Assembly: GCF_000195315.1 (NCBI RefSeq)
Contig: NC_015389.1
Span: 806,001-870,000 of the forward strand
Direction: 5' to 3'
Length of the DNA: 64,000 nucleotides
Source: Coriobacterium glomerans PW2
GTDB lineage: Bacteria > Actinomycetota > Coriobacteriia > Coriobacteriales > Coriobacteriaceae
The notes under the pieces are model-generated. The model ran no database searches. It saw only the letters and a list, made by a program, of their open reading frames with translations, and was not told where the DNA came from. Positions 16,759 to 25,588 of this stretch are shown here, one piece after another. The first letter of the stretch is position 1. Every line of letters starts with the position of its first letter. The translations under genes were made by a program, and so were the position numbers.

Positions 16759-17649
16759 CTACGTGTGGGATAGCATTTCGGAAACGCCATCGCTAGAAAT
16801 GACCGAGCTCTGATGCTCGCTCTCGTCGGATCGGCGGCCGGCTATCAGCGCTTGGATCGCGCGAGCGACGCCGTCCTCCTCGTTCGAGAGGCAGATCTCA
16901 TCAGCCGCCGCGCTCACCTCCTGCTCGGCGTTGCCCATCGCGAAACCGATGCCCGCCGCGCGCACCATCGAGATGTCATTGATGTTGTCACCGAAGGCGA
17001 CGGAGTCCGCCACCGGGATTCCCAGATGGCCGCACAGCCAGAGAAGCGCAGCGCCCTTGGTGGCGCCGGCGTCTGAGACCTCGATGTTGGTCGGGTAGGA
17101 GCGCACGCAGGAGACGCTCGGGTCACTGAGGATGTTCGGCAGCAGGTAATCGCGGTCGTTCGCGTCGTGCCAGTACATCGCGATTCGTTCGATCTGATCG
17201 AGTGAATCGATGAAGGCGGGCACCTCTCCGTCGAAGGGCGTGCGCGACTCGCGCATGGATTGCAGGGTGTAGGGATCGCTGATGAAGACATCGAGGCGCT
17301 CGTAGTTTCTGCGCTCGGTGTAGCACGCTCCATCGGCGAAGATATCGAACGTCACGTCCCGGTCCGCTCTGAGTTCGAGCAGCGCGAGCGCGCGATCGCG
17401 CCCGAGGCATATTCGGCGCAGAAGCCGCCTTTCGACCGTATCATAGATGCTCGCGCCGTTCGCCGATATGATATGGCTCGCCGCGGGGTGCTCGATGAGC
17501 CGGGTGTCTATCCGCGTTGCCGCGCGTCCCGTGCAGGGCACGAATCTGTGGCCGGCGCGCGCGAGAGCATCGAGGGCAGAGAACGTGCGCTCGGTGATGG
17601 TTTTTTCCGCAGTGAGAAGCGTTCCATCCAGATCAGAGAAAACGATCAT
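16759..17649 (-). CDS. Cof-type HAD-superfamily phosphatase
   Basis: A 296-residue sugar-phosphatase-like protein: FSDLDGTLLTAEK (nucleophile), CTGRAATR (motif II), GATKGAAL (lysine) and GDNINDISM (motif IV). The ATG at 17649 follows GAAGGAAG; the frame upstream to 17694 has no site. It lies 59 bp after the ACT-domain gene in the same direction and converges with the PTS operon with a 16-bp gap. Confidence 0.9.
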   Translation of the reverse strand: MIVFSDLDGTLLTAEKTITERTFSALDALARAGHRFVPCTGRAATRIDTRLIEHPAASHIISANGASIYDTVERRLLRRICLGRDRALALLELRADRDVTFDIFADGACYTERRNYERLDVFISDPYTLQSMRESRTPFDGEVPAFIDSLDQIERIAMYWHDANDRDYLLPNILSDPSVSCVRSYPTNIEVSDAGATKGAALLWLCGHLGIPVADSVAFGDNINDISMVRAAGIGFAMGNAEQEVSAAADEICLSNEEDGVARAIQALIAGRRSDESEHQSSVISSDGVSEMLSHT

Positions 17650-17708
17650 AGCCAGGCTTCCTTCGTTTCGCGTCGGGCAAACAGCGCGCATCATGCGCTG
17701 TGCCCCTC

Positions 17709-17996
17709 CTACAGACGGTGCATGAGCGTAAAGACATCCTCGCGCTGGACGCTGATCTCGACGCCGATCTCGCCGGAGAGCGCGGACAACTTGCTCTGAA
17801 GCTCCGTGAAGCCCAACGGGGATGCGCCTATATCCGCGATCATCGTCATCGTGAAGATCTCGCCGATGATGCTCTGGGTGATGTCTCGGATGTCGACATC
17901 GGCTTCGCCCAGCACGCCGGACACGCCCGCGACGATGCCCGGGCGGTTCTTGCCGAGGACCGCGATAACGATGCGCTGGGCCGTGCTCTGTGACAT
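17709..17996 (-). CDS. ACT-domain protein (UPF0237 family)
   Basis: A 95-residue protein made of tandem ACT-like halves (IVIAVLGKNRPGIVAGVSGVL ligand-binding turn written here in parts: GKNRPGIV, DIRDITQSI). UPF0237 members are small ligand-binding proteins of unknown role, often beside a PFL-like (DUF711) gene, which is not seen here. A TACAAT hexamer on the minus strand (18063-18068) may be its -10. Confidence 0.85.
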   Translation of the reverse strand: MSQSTAQRIVIAVLGKNRPGIVAGVSGVLGEADVDIRDITQSIIGEIFTMTMIADIGASPLGFTELQSKLSALSGEIGVEISVQREDVFTLMHRL

Positions 17997-18372
17997 GGTT
18001 CCTCTTTCGATCGAGTGGAGCGCGCGTCGATGCTGATCGGTTCTGCCGCGTGCGGAACCTCTATTGTAGCCGCTCGATCAGACCTCAGATGTCACAACTC
18101 ATCAGAAGCGCCTCGCGCATCGACTCGCAAGGGCTGATCGCCCTCATGCCGGGGCCGGGGTCTCAGGGCCACTTCTCCTCCTCTTCGTCGGCATCTCCCT
18201 TCCGCTTTGTTCGCAGGGTCGCGGTATCGACTCGAAGGGGCGAGGTTTTACGGTATTCAGCGGATCGCGCAACGCTGAGTGCGAGACGCGTTGCGCTGAC
18301 GTTGCAATTCGAGGTGCTCATCAAGGCGTGGTGGTCGTTGTGTGGGGCGATGTCGCGGCTTGCGTCATGTGC
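17997..18372. other. Divergent intergenic region before rpmE
   Basis: About 375 bases. The left part holds a probable -10 (TACAAT, minus strand, 18063-18068) for the ACT gene. A 52-codon open frame on the minus strand (18163-18321) has an acidic DEEEEKWP end and looks somewhat protein-like, but it has no Shine-Dalgarno and remains doubtful. A TAGAAT hexamer at 18373-18378 is the likely -10 of the rpmE transcript. Confidence 0.5.
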
Positions 18373-18392
18373 TAGAATATCACAGCTGTATA

Positions 18393-18441
18393 ATCTTGGT
18401 CGGAAACCAAGATGCCTTATGCTCTGGTCGGAAACCAGAGC
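18393..18441 (+). ncRNA. rpmE leader with two identical-loop hairpins (L31 leader type)
   Basis: Two perfect 8-bp hairpins, ATCTTGGT-CGGAA-ACCAAGAT (18393-18413) and GCTCTGGT-CGGAA-ACCAGAGC (18421-18441), stand 7 nt apart just before rpmE. The loops and closing GGT/ACC pairs are identical while the lower stems differ with compensating bases, a mark of selected RNA structure. A -10 at 18373-18378 places them in the 5' UTR. From memory, computational surveys list L31 leader families, one in Coriobacteria; these would bind L31 for autoregulation. That match was not checked. Confidence 0.8.
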
Positions 18442-18462
18442 ACGATCACAAGGAGCCCTTGT

Positions 18463-18966
18463 ATGAAACCAGGAATTCATCCCGAGTATGTCGAGTGCAC
18501 GGTGCGATGCTCTTGCGGCAACACATTCAAGACGCGCGCCACCGTCCCCGAGATGCACGTCGAGCTGTGCAACGCGTGCCATCCGTTCTATACCGGTCAG
18601 CAGAAGTTCGTTGACACCGGCGGACGCGTCCAGCGCTTCTCGGACAAGTTCGGCGGCGCCGCCCAGGCCGCGATCGAGCGCGAGGCCGCGAAGAAGGCTG
18701 AGCGCGAGGCCAAGGCCGCTGAGCTAGAGGCCGCGCGCAGGGCCGAGCGCGAGAAGAAGGCCGCTGAGAAGGCGAAGCGCGCCGAGAGGTTCGCTGCCGA
18801 GGCCGCCAAGAAGGCTGAGACCGAGGCGGCACAGGCTGCCGCGAAGGCCGCAAAGGCCGCCGAGGAGGACGCGCCGAGCGCGGACGCCGAGCAGCCCGCC
18901 GCGCAAGAGGCTGCATCCGCGTCCTCCGAGGCGCCTGCCGCGCAGGAGAGCGCCGCGACCGAGTAG
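18463..18966 (+). CDS. rpmE: Ribosomal protein bL31 (zinc form) with long charged C-terminal tail
   Basis: Residues 1-70 or so are ordinary bL31 of the zinc-binding type, with C16, C18, C36 and C39 ([16 protein letters not shown]). The start MKPGIHPEY is conserved and has AAGGAG 8 nt upstream. The total of 167 residues is more than twice the usual length: the rest is a Lys/Ala/Glu-rich, helix-prone tail that turns acidic with Ala, Pro, Glu and Ser at the end. The protein sits on the large subunit at the subunit bridge; what the tail does is unknown. A strong terminator follows. Confidence 0.95.
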   Translation: MKPGIHPEYVECTVRCSCGNTFKTRATVPEMHVELCNACHPFYTGQQKFVDTGGRVQRFSDKFGGAAQAAIEREAAKKAEREAKAAELEAARRAEREKKAAEKAKRAERFAAEAAKKAETEAAQAAAKAAKAAEEDAPSADAEQPAAQEAASASSEAPAAQESAATE

Positions 18967-18992
18967 CGCTCCGTTCTCGAGATATGCGCCCG

Positions 18993-19027
18993 AAGCGCCC
19001 CGCAGCGAAGATGCGGGGCGCTTTTTT
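18993..19027 (+). terminator. Intrinsic terminator of rpmE
   Basis: Stem AAGCGCCCCGC / GCGGGGCGCTT with a 9-nt loop and a run of six T at 19022-19027, 26 bp after the rpmE stop. The convergent YolD gene ends 11 bp further on. Confidence 0.93.
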
Positions 19028-19037
19028 CATGCGCCCG

Positions 19038-19532
19038 CTAGACGATGCCTCCGGTGCCCAAGATCTCGATGTCGCGTACATCGTCGAAATCGATGACGGT
19101 CTTCACCAGCTGCAGACGGCGTCGATCGCGATCGATGCCGCCTGCGCAACCGGTGCGCGTCAGATAGGCGTCGCCTGCGTAATAGGTGACGCGCATCATG
19201 TCGCCCGGCCGCAGATCCGCGATGGTCTGCGAGAGCGCGACCGCCTCGTCCTCGGTGAGCTCGTGTCTGGGCTCGATGATCCGCTCCGTGTCGCGGATGA
19301 GATCGTAGTAGCCCTGAAGCGCTGCGAAGGGTGCGAACTGTGCGGCTCGCGGAGCCCGCGGTCTGCCGCTTGCGCACCTCCTCGGCGCGGCGAGAGGGCT
19401 GCGCGGCTTCCATCCGGCATCGCTCGGCGCGGCTCCGCCGTCCCCCGGTTGCTCTCGCCGCGTCGCGGATGACTCGACGAATTCGAAGTCGAGCGCGCCC
19501 CATCCGGTCTCCGGCGACACCCCGTCAGGCAT
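19038..19532 (-). CDS. YolD-like protein
   Basis: A 164-residue protein whose middle matches the YolD family: AAQFAPFAALQGYYDLIRDTERI, here AQFAPFAALQGYYDLI, followed by a small beta-rich domain (GDMMRVTYYAGDAYLTRTG). YolD-like genes are commonly paired with Y-family polymerase genes, as here, where its start overlaps the polymerase stop by 8 bp. The first 60 residues are low-complexity and may contain a later real start. Function is unknown; a role as polymerase partner is inferred from linkage. Confidence 0.8.
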   Translation of the reverse strand: MPDGVSPETGWGALDFEFVESSATRREQPGDGGAAPSDAGWKPRSPLAAPRRCASGRPRAPRAAQFAPFAALQGYYDLIRDTERIIEPRHELTEDEAVALSQTIADLRPGDMMRVTYYAGDAYLTRTGCAGGIDRDRRRLQLVKTVIDFDDVRDIEILGTGGIV

Positions 19533-20895
19533 GGTGGCCCCCGATCTGCTCGTTGCGCTCGCGTCCGGTCGCCTTCTTTGCGAAGTTCGCGCCCGTCAGC
19601 AGGGAGTTCTTGCCGAATCGATGCTTGACGGCGATGACGGCGCGCAGCAGATCGCGTTCGCGCTCCTCGGCCCCTGTATCGCAGAACAGGTCGCTTGCGG
19701 CGAGCTCCTCGGGCAGCAGGTTGCCGAAGCCGATGCTGATGCGTCTGATGTCTCGCGCGGGATCGACCGCCTCCTCGAACAGCTCATCGAAATAGCCGAG
19801 GAGCTTGCGGCGCGAATTCGTGCGCACGGGGATCTTGCGCGATTTCCCACCGTGTTCGGCGGCCGGGCGGCCGCCGATGCGCTTCGGTCCGTGCTCGCCG
19901 ATGAAGCGGGCTCCGCTCAGCCGAGCGCGACGCGCATAGCCCACGTGAAGCGATAGGTGATCGGCGACCTCTCCTCGCTCGACAAGATCGAGCACCGAGA
20001 GCTCGACCATCTCATGGAGCACGTTGCGGGCCTCGTCGCAGGTGTAGTTCTCAGGTAGGACCTGTCCGTTCACCATCGAGGTGGCCGCCGGCCGGTAGCG
20101 CCGTATGTCGGCGATGGTGCATCTCTCTCGGCCGAAAGCGTGGTCGATGAGGTACTCGGCCGTGACGCCGAACTCGCGGTAGAGCACGCCCGGATCGAGC
20201 GCTGCTACGCCCATGAGGTCGCGCACGCCGTATCGGGCGAGCCTCCGCGCGGTGCCGCCGCCGATCCCCCAGATATCGGTGATGGGGCGATGAGGCCAGA
20301 TTATGCGGCGAAACGCCTCCTCGTCCAGGCAGCCGATGTTGTCCGCTACGTGCTTGGCCGTGATATCGAGTGCGACCTTTGCCAGAAAGAGGTTGGGGCC
20401 GATGCCCACAGTGGCGCAGATGCCGGTGCGGCCTCTCACGGCGGCCATGAGCCTGCGAGCCAGCTCGCGCGCCGATGTGCGATACAGCCTGAGGTAGGGG
20501 GCCACGTCGATGAAGCACTCATCCACCGAGTACACGTGGACGTCCTGCGGGCTGACGTACTCCAGGTATATACCGTATATCTGCGCGGACACCTCCATGT
20601 AGTGGCGCATGTTCGGACGGGCTGTGCGGTACTCGACATCTGCGGGTATCTCGAACAGACGGCAGCGGTTGCGCACGCCGAGCGCTTTCATCGCCGGGGT
20701 GATGGCCAGACAGATGGTGGAGCGTCCGCGCGAGGGATCCGCGACGACGAGGTTGGTCTTGAAGGGGTCGAACCCGCGGTCGACGCATTCGACGGAGGCG
20801 TAGAACGATTTGAGATCGATGCACAGATACAGATGCTCGGGTTCTCGGTCGCTCGCCGTCGCGTCCTCGCGTCCGTCGGGCTCATGTGCTGTCAT
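19525..20895 (-). CDS. Y-family translesion DNA polymerase (UmuC/DinB type)
   Basis: A 456-residue error-prone polymerase. Catalytic carboxylates are D27 (LCIDLKSFYASVE) and D125-E126 (VYSVDECFIDV); a helix-hairpin-helix follows (DIWGIGGGTARRL) and then the little-finger domain. It resembles the UvrX/YqjW group of Gram-positive UmuC-like polymerases. The start ATG at 20895 has GAGGTGG upstream; frames starting further up would run through the LexA box. SOS promoter elements lie directly upstream. Repair role under DNA damage is inferred. Confidence 0.93.
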   Translation of the reverse strand: MTAHEPDGREDATASDREPEHLYLCIDLKSFYASVECVDRGFDPFKTNLVVADPSRGRSTICLAITPAMKALGVRNRCRLFEIPADVEYRTARPNMRHYMEVSAQIYGIYLEYVSPQDVHVYSVDECFIDVAPYLRLYRTSARELARRLMAAVRGRTGICATVGIGPNLFLAKVALDITAKHVADNIGCLDEEAFRRIIWPHRPITDIWGIGGGTARRLARYGVRDLMGVAALDPGVLYREFGVTAEYLIDHAFGRERCTIADIRRYRPAATSMVNGQVLPENYTCDEARNVLHEMVELSVLDLVERGEVADHLSLHVGYARRARLSGARFIGEHGPKRIGGRPAAEHGGKSRKIPVRTNSRRKLLGYFDELFEEAVDPARDIRRISIGFGNLLPEELAASDLFCDTGAEERERDLLRAVIAVKHRFGKNSLLTGANFAKKATGRERNEQIGGHHA

Positions 20896-20934
20896 CCGAC
20901 CACCTCGATCACTCGCCATATAACAGAACATATG

Positions 20935-20948
20935 TTCGATCATAGGAG
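20935..20948 (-). promoter_or_regulatory. LexA (SOS) box of the Y-family polymerase gene
   Basis: Read on the minus strand, CGAACATATGTTCT matches the Gram-positive LexA consensus CGAACRNRYGTTYC in 13 of 14 positions. It starts immediately after the -10 hexamer and covers the predicted transcription start, so bound LexA would block the promoter. Confidence 0.92.
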
Positions 20949-20977
20949 ACGCCGAGCTTTTTGTCAAACATGCGAAA
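20949..20977 (-). promoter_or_regulatory. Strong sigma-70-type promoter of the Y-family polymerase gene
   Basis: On the minus strand, TTGACA (20977-20972) and TATGAT (20954-20949) are separated by exactly 17 bp. This is the best consensus promoter seen in the window and adjoins the LexA box. Confidence 0.9.
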
Positions 20978-21097
20978 GGCATCGAGAAAGCAGGGCGTCA
21001 GGCGATGATGGCCGCCCGGATGCGTCGGACCGCTACAATAAGCGGACATCGCGGCACGGGTGCTCGACACCCGCGTCGAAGGAAAAAAAGGAGCATC

Positions 21098-21811
21098 ATG
21101 ACAGACAGACGCACCTCCGAACCGGGTGGGCGCTCGGTGAGAGATCGAGGCGTCTCACCGCGCTCAGGTGGCCCCATGCGGTCGAACGCGTGGCTTGTCG
21201 TGGCCGTGGCGAGTCTGGCGGTTTTTGCGCTGCTGCTCCTCGATGTGCTTCAAGGAGATGTCATTCGCATCGATTCGGGAGCCTACCGGTTGTTCGTTCA
21301 GGCGATCCGCTCGGATGCGCTCACGGTCGTCATGAGGAGCTTCTCGGCGCTCTCGGAGCCAGTCGTGCTCGCGGTCATGCTGCTCGTGCTCGCCGCATTC
21401 GCGCCCGGCAGACGGCCGGGGTGGTGCTGTGCGGTGAACCTGGCGCTTGTAGGCGTGCTGAACCATGTGATCAAGGTGCTCGTCTGCCGGGCGCGTCCAG
21501 AGGGGTTTCGGCTCGCCGTCGAGTCGGGTTTCAGCTTCCCATCGGCTCACTCGATGGTGGCCATGGCGTTTTTCGGTCTCATCATCTGGCTGATCTGGCA
21601 CTACCAGCGCGACCGCATCTTGCGCTGGCTCCTCTGCGCCGGATTCTGCCTTGTCATCGTGATGATCGGCGTCAGTCGCATCTATCTCGGAGTCCATTTC
21701 GCCACGGATGTCCTGGGTGGTTTCTTCCTTTCTCTTGCTTGGCTGGCTCTATACACGCGCTTCGCGGTGCCTGTCTTCCTTGGGGATGCGCCCATGCCGG
21801 CGGCCAGATAG
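21098..21811 (+). CDS. PAP2-family membrane phosphatase
   Basis: A 237-residue phosphatidate phosphatase-like protein with five or six membrane helices. All three motifs are present: KVLVCRARP, PSAHS, and SRIYLGVHFATD, whose His residues form and break the phospho-enzyme. Likely substrates are lipid phosphates such as undecaprenyl pyrophosphate. The ATG at 21098 has AAAAAGGAG upstream. The N-terminal 27 residues are polar and cytoplasmic. It is divergent from the polymerase gene. Confidence 0.92.
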   Translation: MTDRRTSEPGGRSVRDRGVSPRSGGPMRSNAWLVVAVASLAVFALLLLDVLQGDVIRIDSGAYRLFVQAIRSDALTVVMRSFSALSEPVVLAVMLLVLAAFAPGRRPGWCCAVNLALVGVLNHVIKVLVCRARPEGFRLAVESGFSFPSAHSMVAMAFFGLIIWLIWHYQRDRILRWLLCAGFCLVIVMIGVSRIYLGVHFATDVLGGFFLSLAWLALYTRFAVPVFLGDAPMPAAR

Positions 21812-21994
21812 AAACGCAAGGCAGATTATTTTTTTGTCCAGCTGATCCGAGATCCGACGACAACGCGATTGTTCCGATCAGCGCCGAGGAAGCAGTGTGA
21901 ATCTGCGATACTATATATCGTATAAGGTCATCTGCGCGGCTCACGCATGGTCGCATCGTGTCCGAAGCCGCGTCCTCATGCCTAGGAGGCTGTC

Positions 21995-23689
21995 ATGTCA
22001 CATGTTCCCGCTCCGGTCGATGCCACCCGAACCTCCGCTTGGAAGGCGCTCCGCAGACACCACGACGAGCTGGTCGAGCAGGGGATCGATCTTCGCGCGT
22101 GGTTCGCAGCCGACCCCGATCGCGCCTCATCGCTCAGCTATGAGGCGGGAGGGCTGCACTTCGACCTCTCGAAGAACATCGTCACCGCCGAGACGCTTGA
22201 TCTGCTGGTCGATCTCGCCCGTCAGGTCGGCGTCGAGGAGCGCAGGGACGCGATGTATCGCGGCGAGCACATCAACACCACAGAGGATCGCGCCGTGCTT
22301 CACACCGCTTTGCGCCGTCCTAAAGAGCAGACCGGCGAGCTCATCGTAGACGGTCAGGACGTGGTCGCAGACGTGCACGAGGTGCTTGATCGCATGTACG
22401 CCTTCGCCGAGCGCGTGCGCTCCGGTGAATGGAAAGGGGTCAGCGGCTGCCGCATCGAGCACTTGGTGAGCATCGGCATCGGCGGGTCCGATCTCGGTCC
22501 CGTCATGGCGTATGAGGCCATGAGGCCCTTCGCCGATGCGGGCATAGACTGTCGCTATATCTCAAACATCGATCCCAATGATATGGCGGCAAAGGTGGCG
22601 GGGCTCGATCCGCAGACCACGCTCGTGATCATCGTCTCGAAGACATTCACCACGCTGGAGACCCTCACGAACGCACGTGAGGTCAAGGAATGGATGCTCA
22701 CCGAGCTTCAGAGGAGCGGCGCCATCGACGGCACGGCCGCGAGCCGAGCCGATGCCATCCGCGCGCACTTCGTGGCCGTCTCCACGGCACTCGATCACGT
22801 CGAGGAGTTCGGCATCGATCCGAAGAACGCCTTCGGCTTCTGGAGATGGGTGGGAGGCCGCTACTCGGTTGACTCCGCGGTGGGGCTGTCGCTCATCATC
22901 GTGTTCGGCCCGGATCGCTTCAAGAGCTTTCTCGCGGGCTTTCACGAGATGGACGAGTACTTTCAGCAGACGCCGCTCGAGCGCAACGTCATCGCTCTCA
23001 TGGGATTGCTCAACGTATGGTATGTCAACTTCTTTCACACGCAGAGCCATGCCGTGCTGCCGTACTGCCAGTACTTGCACCGCTTTCCGGCCTATCTGCA
23101 ACAGCTCACCATGGAGTCGAACGGCAAATCTGTTCGCTGGGATGGCGAGGTCGTCACATCGGCGACCGGCGAGGTCTTCTGGGGCGAGCCGGGCACGAAT
23201 GGCCAGCATGCCTTCTACCAGTTGCTCCATCAGGGAACGGTCATCGTCCCGGCTGATTTCATCGCCTTCGCGAATACGGCGAACCCGGCGGTGGACGCTG
23301 GTCAAGATGTGCACGAGCTGCTCCTCGGCAACTTTTTGGCGCAGACCAAGGCGCTTGCATTCGGCAAGACCGCCGAAGAGGTGCGCGCCGAGGGCACTCC
23401 GGAGCAGATCGTGCCCGCGAGGATCTTCACGGGCAATCGACCGACCACCTCGATCATGGCAGATGAGCTCACGCCATTCGCACTTGGTGAACTCATCGCG
23501 CTCTATGAGCACATCACGTTCGTGCAGGGCACGATATGGGGTATCGACTCGTTCGATCAGTGGGGCGTTGAACTGGGCAAGCAGCTCGCGAAGGAGATCA
23601 CGCCGGCTTTCCACGACGACGACGCCCTCAGACGTCAAGATGCCTCGACCCAGGCGCTCATCCGTTTCTACCGTGATCATCGCAGATGA
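21995..23689 (+). CDS. pgi: Glucose-6-phosphate isomerase
   Basis: Interconverts glucose-6-phosphate and fructose-6-phosphate. At 564 residues it is of the long bacterial type. The phosphate-binding SKTFTTLET and the signatures [15 protein letters not shown] (shown here from residue 395 or so) and [10 protein letters not shown] are intact. The ATG at 21995 follows AGGAGG. The upstream 180 bp includes an AT-rich TACTATATATCGTATAA stretch that probably holds the promoter. A HAD gene follows in the same direction 52 bp later. Confidence 0.97.
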   Translation: MSHVPAPVDATRTSAWKALRRHHDELVEQGIDLRAWFAADPDRASSLSYEAGGLHFDLSKNIVTAETLDLLVDLARQVGVEERRDAMYRGEHINTTEDRAVLHTALRRPKEQTGELIVDGQDVVADVHEVLDRMYAFAERVRSGEWKGVSGCRIEHLVSIGIGGSDLGPVMAYEAMRPFADAGIDCRYISNIDPNDMAAKVAGLDPQTTLVIIVSKTFTTLETLTNAREVKEWMLTELQRSGAIDGTAASRADAIRAHFVAVSTALDHVEEFGIDPKNAFGFWRWVGGRYSVDSAVGLSLIIVFGPDRFKSFLAGFHEMDEYFQQTPLERNVIALMGLLNVWYVNFFHTQSHAVLPYCQYLHRFPAYLQQLTMESNGKSVRWDGEVVTSATGEVFWGEPGTNGQHAFYQLLHQGTVIVPADFIAFANTANPAVDAGQDVHELLLGNFLAQTKALAFGKTAEEVRAEGTPEQIVPARIFTGNRPTTSIMADELTPFALGELIALYEHITFVQGTIWGIDSFDQWGVELGKQLAKEITPAFHDDDALRRQDASTQALIRFYRDHRR

Positions 23690-23741
23690 TTGCATTTGTT
23701 ATGAGAGGTTATGCGCCCCCATCCGATGGAAGGAAGACCGC

Positions 23742-24416
23742 GTGCTGAACGCAAGTCTTGTATCGTTTCCCTTCAAGGCCGTCATCTTCGATATGGACGG
23801 CGTCATCGTTGACACGGAGGCGTTCTATCTGACAGAGCAACGCGCCTTCTTGAACGATATCGGAGCCGAGGTGTCTGATGAGGAGCTCAACGCCCTCGTA
23901 GGTACGTCTCACCAGGAGTTTCAGCGCACGCTTGTCAGATGGTGGGAACTCGCCGGCGCGGGCAGACTCAGCATCGAGTCGGCGCAGGCGAGATATCATG
24001 AATGGGCCCGGGGCCGCGTCTGCGACTATCGAGGGCTTCTGAATCCCGGCGTGCACAAGACGCTCGCCGCGCTCAAGCGGCGCGGTATCAGGGTGGCGCT
24101 CGCGTCCTCATCACCCCTTGACAACATTCAAGAGGTGCTTGCCGCATGTGATCTGACGGGTGCGTTCGAAGTGACGGTGAGCGGCGAGCAGTTCAAAGAG
24201 AGCAAGCCCGACCCGGAGATATATCGGCACACCGTGGCCGCACTCGCGCTCCCGGTCGATCAGTGCTGCTGCATCGAGGATTCCGCAGTCGGCATCACCG
24301 CGGGCAAGCGCGCGGGGCTGACCGTGTTTGCCAAGCGCGAGGAGCGCTTCGGCTTCTCTCAGGCTGAGGCGGACGCGATCATCGATCAGGTGTCTGATAT
24401 CTTGAGCATCGGCTGA
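23742..24416 (+). CDS. HAD-superfamily hydrolase, beta-phosphoglucomutase-like
   Basis: A 224-residue HAD protein: FDMDGVIVDTE, ASSSPLDN (motif II), ESKPDPE and CIEDSAVG. The helical cap and DxDGV/IxDTE nucleophile loop are those of the beta-phosphoglucomutase/phosphatase group. The start is a GTG at 23742 with GGAAGGA upstream; the open frame running back into pgi is a shadow. Activity (mutase or phosphatase) cannot be told apart by reading. Confidence 0.88.
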   Translation: MLNASLVSFPFKAVIFDMDGVIVDTEAFYLTEQRAFLNDIGAEVSDEELNALVGTSHQEFQRTLVRWWELAGAGRLSIESAQARYHEWARGRVCDYRGLLNPGVHKTLAALKRRGIRVALASSSPLDNIQEVLAACDLTGAFEVTVSGEQFKESKPDPEIYRHTVAALALPVDQCCCIEDSAVGITAGKRAGLTVFAKREERFGFSQAEADAIIDQVSDILSIG

Positions 24417-24619
24417 TGAGCGTAGGCACAGCAATGCTATGTGCGATGGCAGTACGAAAATCGCTCGTCGTAACTTGGCGGTGATTGCCATGCCCGCATG
24501 TGTCTTGGTGAAACAGTCCATAACGCCACAAAATAGGTTACCGCAGCTCAAGAAAGCATCTCTTAAGGTATCATATTGTCTATGAGGGAGAACGAATCTA
24601 AGCGCTAGGAACGAAGTCG

Positions 24620-25354
24620 ATGGCAACAAAGATCAGCAGTGACGCCTCCATCTCTCTGTATCAGCAGGTAATGGTGGAACTAAAAAAAGAAATAGAGATC
24701 GGGACCTATGAGCCTGGTTCTCAGATACCGACTGAAGCAGAGCTTACTAGGATCTATTCTGTAGGTCGCGTTACGGTTCGCCGTGCTGTGGACGAATTGG
24801 TTTGTCAAGGATATTTGACAAAGCAGCAGGGGCGAGGTACGTTCGTAAATGCTGGGAAAATGACTCGGAAAGTACATCAAAAAGATGACATACAGAGCTT
24901 CAGCTGTGTATGTCGGGCAAACGGCATGAAGGCGGGCGGCAGGCTGATATCTCGAAAAGTGATCTCAGCAGACAATGAACTCGCGAACCTATTGAGCACC
25001 GCCAAGGGTGATGAACTCGTTCTCGTCGAACGTGTGCGGACTGCAGATGGCATTCCGGTGATGCTTGAAAACGATTACTTTATACGGAGTGAGTTTTCGT
25101 TTCTGGAGCGCGAAAAGCTGAATGGCGCATCGATTTTTGAACTCGTGTCTGATAGAACGGGAAGGACACCGCAAGGTTCAGATCCCTGTACGTTGGAAGT
25201 TGTTCGAGCAAATGCAGAGGTGGCGAAGCATCTTTCAATTCCAGCAGGCGAACCGATGTTTTTCATGAACGTTCGCTTTCTTGATGCGAAGGGCCTCCCA
25301 TTGTTCGTGGGACATCAGTATATCGTCGGTTCCAGATATATTTTTGATATCTGA
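24620..25354 (+). CDS. GntR-family (HutC/UTRA) transcriptional regulator, FrlR-like by context
   Basis: A 244-residue regulator: winged-helix GntR domain at residues 10-75 (SLYQQVMVELKKEI, TEAELTRIYSVGRVTVRRA, QGRGTFV) and a UTRA ligand-binding domain after residue 95. FrlR of E. coli and B. subtilis, which controls fructoselysine genes, belongs to this group. It stands before the frl-like operon, separated by 234 bp that contain a promoter and a palindromic operator. The effector is probably a phosphorylated sugar adduct. Confidence 0.9.
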   Translation: MATKISSDASISLYQQVMVELKKEIEIGTYEPGSQIPTEAELTRIYSVGRVTVRRAVDELVCQGYLTKQQGRGTFVNAGKMTRKVHQKDDIQSFSCVCRANGMKAGGRLISRKVISADNELANLLSTAKGDELVLVERVRTADGIPVMLENDYFIRSEFSFLEREKLNGASIFELVSDRTGRTPQGSDPCTLEVVRANAEVAKHLSIPAGEPMFFMNVRFLDAKGLPLFVGHQYIVGSRYIFDI

Positions 25355-25377
25355 TTGCCTGCACCTTATTCAGGCAA
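25355..25377 (+). terminator. Hairpin after the GntR gene
   Basis: Inverted repeat TTGCCTG / CAGGCAA with a 9-nt loop directly overlapping the stop-codon region. No T-run follows, so it is at best a weak terminator. Confidence 0.4.
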
Positions 25378-25476
25378 TAGAGATCCTGTTGCAAAATTTG
25401 CATCTAGCTTTATTTACCGTTCGTCGGCCTGCTCCTGCCGCTCGCATAATCAGTCACATGTCTGAATGCGAAATGC

Positions 25477-25505
25477 TTGACGGGGAAAAAATCAGCTGTT
25501 AAATA
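25477..25505 (+). promoter_or_regulatory. Promoter of the frl-like operon
   Basis: TTGACG (25477-25482) and TAAATA (25500-25505) are 17 bp apart, 84 bp before the transporter start. The predicted start of transcription falls at about 25512, inside the palindrome. Confidence 0.7.
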
Positions 25506-25510
25506 ATAGG

Positions 25511-25524
25511 ATGTTCTAGAACAT
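25511..25524 (+). promoter_or_regulatory. Perfect palindrome, likely GntR operator
   Basis: ATGTTCTAGAACAT is a perfect 14-bp palindrome at the predicted transcription start of the transporter-amidohydrolase-frl operon. GntR/HutC dimers bind palindromes of this size, so the adjacent regulator is the obvious candidate. No second copy was found upstream of the regulator itself. Confidence 0.7.
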
Positions 25525-25588
25525 TTGCATTATAGCTTTAGGAGGGCGATTGGTGTCGTCCTGCATTTCCATGCGTTCGGAGGTTAGT

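Noticed and set aside
18163-18321. 52-codon minus-strand frame upstream of the ACT gene
   Set aside because: Somewhat protein-like acidic end, but no Shine-Dalgarno and no recognised family; kept only as a note in the intergenic entry.
22677-23741. Long frame joining the pgi region to the HAD gene
   Set aside because: The upstream part is a shadow of pgi with Ser/Arg-rich composition; the HAD protein starts at the GTG at 23742.
25511-25524. LexA box reading of the palindrome
   Set aside because: It contains GTTC-GAAC in the opposite order to the LexA consensus (GAAC-GTTC), so a GntR operator is the better reading.
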